From: Prevotellaceae bacterium | Lineage (GTDB): Bacteria > Bacteroidota > Bacteroidia > Bacteroidales > Bacteroidaceae | Direction: 5' to 3' | Length of the DNA: 8,286 nt | NCBI GenBank assembly: GCA_021204885.1 | Contig: JAJPYP010000089.1 | Span: forward strand, 1 to 8,286 | Part shown: positions 6,153-8,286 of the stretch, piece by piece | Layout of the letters: each line of letters opens with the position of its first letter | Numbering within the stretch: the first letter of the stretch is position 1 | Translations under genes and position numbers: made by a program | Notes under the pieces: model-generated | Seen by the model: the letters and a program-made list of their open reading frames with translations, nothing else | The model's database searches: none | What the model was told of the DNA's origin: nothing

Positions 6153-6901
6153 CGTTCGCCCTTTTTGGCTTTTCGTTTGTCCCGGCAAGAGGTTATCAGC
6201 TTGAAACAGGCCTCCACGTCAAAACCACGGGCCTTGGCGTAGGCTTCGGCTATCCATCGTTGCATTTGGGGTGTGGCCATGAGCTTGCCGAACTCCTTGC
6301 ATCCCGCCTTTACACCGACACGGCCGAAACGCATCCGGTTCAAGTCGATGAGGTCTAACTTGACGGTGCCGTCAGCTGCCCTGCGGTAAAGGATGTTCTC
6401 CTTGCCGTAGTCATTGTGGCGTATGCCGTGACGGTGGAGCAGGGCGGCTGTCTCGCCTACGGCACGGCACACGGCTTCCGTGTCGCCATCTCTTCCGTCG
6501 AAAAGGTCTTTAAAGAGGTAAGGGCAGTCGGAGAGGCAGGAGATGTAATAGCTGCGGTCGAAGAGTCCCCAGCGGCGCATGTTCAAGTATCCCACTGGTT
6601 GTGGAGTGCCTACCCCTAACTCAAGGAGGCGCAAGGCATACCTATATGCACGTTTGGCCTTGGAGGGGCGAAGGATGCCATAGACAAAGCGGTTGATGAG
6701 TATGGGGCGGCGGTAGGATTTCACTACATACCGCTTGCCTTCATGCTCCAAGACGCGCAGTTCGTTCCTTTCCCGGCGGATGAGCTCGCCCTCATTACGG
6801 GCGAAACGGTCGGGAAGGGACTCCACAAAGCTCGCCAATGCCTCGAAACGGGGATGGACGACCGTGGTGTGCGGATGGAGAAAACAGGTGATACTGTGCA
6901 T
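6146..6901 (-). CDS. Lipopolysaccharide (Kdo/WaaP-like) kinase family protein
   Basis: A 251-residue small kinase resembling the Kdo kinase / WaaP / InaA group, which phosphorylates sugars of the lipopolysaccharide inner core in the cytoplasm. Kinase landmarks are visible in order: YVVKSY with the ATP-binding Lys61, the catalytic loop RHNDYGKENIL with Asp164 and Asn169, and the metal-binding LIDLNRMRFG with Asp186 (the IDLxR form typical of this group rather than DFG). Arg/Lys-rich segments at 62-88 and at the C-terminus (238-249) could contact anionic lipid or membrane. It faces the GT9 gene and overlaps its end by 7 bp. A promoter match lies upstream at 6991-7022. The start at 6901 is plausible, though the first 16 or so residues are not recognisably conserved. 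The exact acceptor (Kdo, heptose or other) is not determined by the sequence. Confidence 0.85.
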   Translation of the reverse strand: MHSITCFLHPHTTVVHPRFEALASFVESLPDRFARNEGELIRRERNELRVLEHEGKRYVVKSYRRPILINRFVYGILRPSKAKRAYRYALRLLELGVGTPQPVGYLNMRRWGLFDRSYYISCLSDCPYLFKDLFDGRDGDTEAVCRAVGETAALLHRHGIRHNDYGKENILYRRAADGTVKLDLIDLNRMRFGRVGVKAGCKEFGKLMATPQMQRWIAEAYAKARGFDVEACFKLITSCRDKRKAKKGERY

Positions 6902-6990
6902 GCTGTTTTTGTCTCTGTCTACTGGCTTTTATGCCCGTGTGTCTAACCGTGTGTCTGAAGATGCGCCACCTTTGTGGGGCAACCGAGCGG

Positions 6991-7022
6991 CAAAACTATG
7001 CAATATTTCGCACACGGCCAAC
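6991..7022 (-). promoter_or_regulatory. Promoter of the lipopolysaccharide kinase gene
   Basis: Read on the minus strand, GTTG (7022-7019), then 20 bases, then TAGTTTTG (6998-6991) matches the Bacteroidota -33 / -7 pattern. The -33 and -7 words and the spacing are identical to those in front of the DUF4254 gene. The leader before the ATG at 6901 would be about 80 bases. It contains a 10-bp direct repeat, CCGTGTGTCT at 6935-6944 and 6947-6956 on the plus strand, of unknown meaning. Confidence 0.55.
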
Positions 7023-7041
7023 GTTTATCGCTTTTATTCCC

Positions 7042-7049
7042 TAACTTTG
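7042..7049 (+). promoter_or_regulatory. Candidate -7 promoter element for pdxB
   Basis: TAACTTTG fits TAnnTTTG. The expected -33 position (about 7018-7021) lacks TTTG and overlaps the -33 region of the divergent kinase promoter. The leader to the pdxB ATG would be about 100 bases, long but acceptable; no better match lies closer to the gene. Confidence 0.4.
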
Positions 7050-7156
7050 CCGGTGAACCGGGGCTTTATTCCCATAAACAGGCGCAGGTGACAATCGGCA
7101 TGAATGATGGGAAAAGAGCGACGGCAAGGCCGCACAAGCGATAATCATACCGAAAG

Positions 7157-8200
7157 ATGAGAATCATAGTAGACGATAAGATACCCTACATTCAGGCCGC
7201 TGTCAGTCAATTAGCCGACGAGGTGGTTTTCTTGCCGGGCAAGGCTTTCACGCCTGCCCTTGTGAAGGGGGCCGACGCGATAGTTATCCGCACCCGTACC
7301 CGTTGTGATAGGGCGCTCTTGGAGGGGAGCGGGGTGCGGTTCATCGCCACGGCCACCATAGGCTTCGACCACATAGACACGGCTTACTGCCGAGAGGCGG
7401 GCATAGCTTGGGTCAATGCCCCGGGCTGCAACGCCGCTTCGGTGGCGCAATACGTGCAGTCGGCGCTCATCGTGTTGCAAAGGGAGCGGGGCATGCGCCT
7501 GCAAGGAGCCACATTGGGTATTGTAGGGGCAGGGCATGTAGGGAGCAAGGTGGCGCGGATGGCACGGCAAATGGGTCTTGCCGTACTGTTGAACGACCCG
7601 CCACGTGCTGCCGTAGAGGGTGATGCAGGCTTTGTTCCCTTGGAGGAACTGGCTGCCCGGAGCGACATCGTCTCTTTTCATGTACCGTTGAGCCGCGCGG
7701 GCATTTACAAAACGTTCCACTTGGCCGACAGTGCCTTCTTCCACTCTTTGAAACGCAGGCCTGTTTTCATCAACACTTCACGTGGGGAGGTGGTGGAGAC
7801 GGCCGCTTTGACAGCGGCGTTGGACGAAGGAGCCATATCAGATGCCGTCATCGACGTATGGGAACACGAACCGGATATTGACCTTACCTTATTATATAAG
7901 ACATTCATCGGCACGCCGCACATCGCCGGTTATTCGGCCGACGGCAAGGCGGGCGCCACGCGCATGGCATTGGACGCGCTTTGCCGACACTTCCAGCTGC
8001 ATGCTTCCTATAACATACAGCCGCCTGCACCGACGCGGCCCTTCATCACTGCCGCAAGCCGGGAAGCGGCTTACCTGCAAATCTACGACCCGAGGCGTGA
8101 TGCCGATGCCTTGAAGGCCGACCCGAGGTCCTTCGAGCAGTTGCGTGGGGCGTACCCCCTGCGCAGGGAGCCGCAGGCTTATACCATATCCATTGTATGA
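7157..8200 (+). CDS. pdxB: 4-phosphoerythronate dehydrogenase (PdxB)
   Basis: This cytoplasmic NAD-dependent enzyme oxidises 4-phospho-D-erythronate in the DXP-dependent pathway to pyridoxal 5'-phosphate (vitamin B6). It belongs to the D-2-hydroxyacid dehydrogenase family. The 347-residue protein opens with the PdxB-like MRIIVDDKIPYIQAA. The NAD-binding loop GIVGAGHVGSKVA is at 121-133. The catalytic triad is visible as Arg209 (INTSRGE), Glu238 (DVWEHEP) and His255 (TPHIAGYS), each one residue from the E. coli numbering as I recall it. The HIAGYSADGKAGAT stretch is diagnostic of PdxB rather than SerA. The C-terminal part (about 290-347) ends FEQLRGAYPLRREPQAY, as in the PdxB dimerisation domain, but is shorter than in E. 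coli (378 residues in total). It starts divergently from the kinase gene after a 255-bp intergenic region. Confidence 0.95.
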   Translation: MRIIVDDKIPYIQAAVSQLADEVVFLPGKAFTPALVKGADAIVIRTRTRCDRALLEGSGVRFIATATIGFDHIDTAYCREAGIAWVNAPGCNAASVAQYVQSALIVLQRERGMRLQGATLGIVGAGHVGSKVARMARQMGLAVLLNDPPRAAVEGDAGFVPLEELAARSDIVSFHVPLSRAGIYKTFHLADSAFFHSLKRRPVFINTSRGEVVETAALTAALDEGAISDAVIDVWEHEPDIDLTLLYKTFIGTPHIAGYSADGKAGATRMALDALCRHFQLHASYNIQPPAPTRPFITAASREAAYLQIYDPRRDADALKADPRSFEQLRGAYPLRREPQAYTISIV

Positions 8201-8243
8201 CGAATCCTTTTGCTACGCATTTCACATAAGGAAGTCACAATAG

Positions 8244-8270
8244 TTGCACAAAACAGTGAAAAATGTGCAA
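8244..8270. repeat. Short inverted repeat downstream of pdxB
   Basis: TTGCACA (8244-8250) and TGTGCAA (8264-8270) form a perfect 7-bp inverted repeat around 13 bases. It lies 43 bp past the pdxB stop in AT-rich sequence. No T-run follows on either strand, so it is a poor terminator; it could be an operator for a gene beyond the window, or chance. Confidence 0.3.
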
Positions 8271-8286
8271 AACATTGCATTTAATT

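Noticed and set aside
7100..7144. A 14-codon frame in the pdxB leader (MNDGKRATARPHKR) as a regulatory leader peptide
   Set aside because: It has no run of regulatory codons and no clear paired terminator or antiterminator structure; only a 4-bp stem (7122-7132) is visible.

Overview
The window looks like chromosomal DNA from the order Bacteroidales (Bacteroides/Prevotella-like, on the GC-rich side). Three things point there: the gene content (an unusually long LepB next to a short LepB paralog, a WbqC-like protein, the DUF4254 plus GT9 pair, a Bacteroidales-length PdxB), the lack of clear Shine-Dalgarno sequences, and promoter-like sites fitting the Bacteroidota pattern TTTG / TAnnTTTG. I see no tRNA, rRNA, CRISPR array, transposase or phage gene, so this is core housekeeping and envelope territory.

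Layout. Bases 1-196 are an upstream region with a candidate promoter on each strand and perhaps the first codons of a leftward gene. From 197 to 3983 there is a rightward cluster: dapB (lysine/meso-diaminopimelate synthesis), lepB (full-length type I signal peptidase), a short LepB paralog with both catalytic positions replaced by glycine, and a WbqC-like protein. The first three are 11 and 18 bp apart, so they are probably one operon, and the fourth follows after 62 bp. A terminator-like hairpin follows. Bases 3984-4513 carry no gene but hold the most unusual DNA here: six copies of a palindromic roughly 20-bp unit at an exact 23-bp spacing (4221-4355), with a long hairpin at its centre, and then a good promoter match.

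From 4514 to 6152 come a DUF4254 protein and a GT9 (heptosyltransferase-like) glycosyltransferase, overlapping by 14 bp. Facing them on the minus strand (6901-6146), and overlapping the GT9 stop by 7 bp, is a small Kdo/WaaP-like kinase. Together these three suggest lipopolysaccharide core assembly or modification. A divergent promoter region separates the kinase from pdxB (7157-8200), which makes vitamin B6. The last 86 bases are non-coding and contain a short inverted repeat.

The points most worth a second look are the pseudo-signal-peptidase beside its active paralog, the phased palindromic array, and the uncharacterised DUF4254 protein coupled to a glycosyltransferase. No clearly new defence or mobile system is visible.
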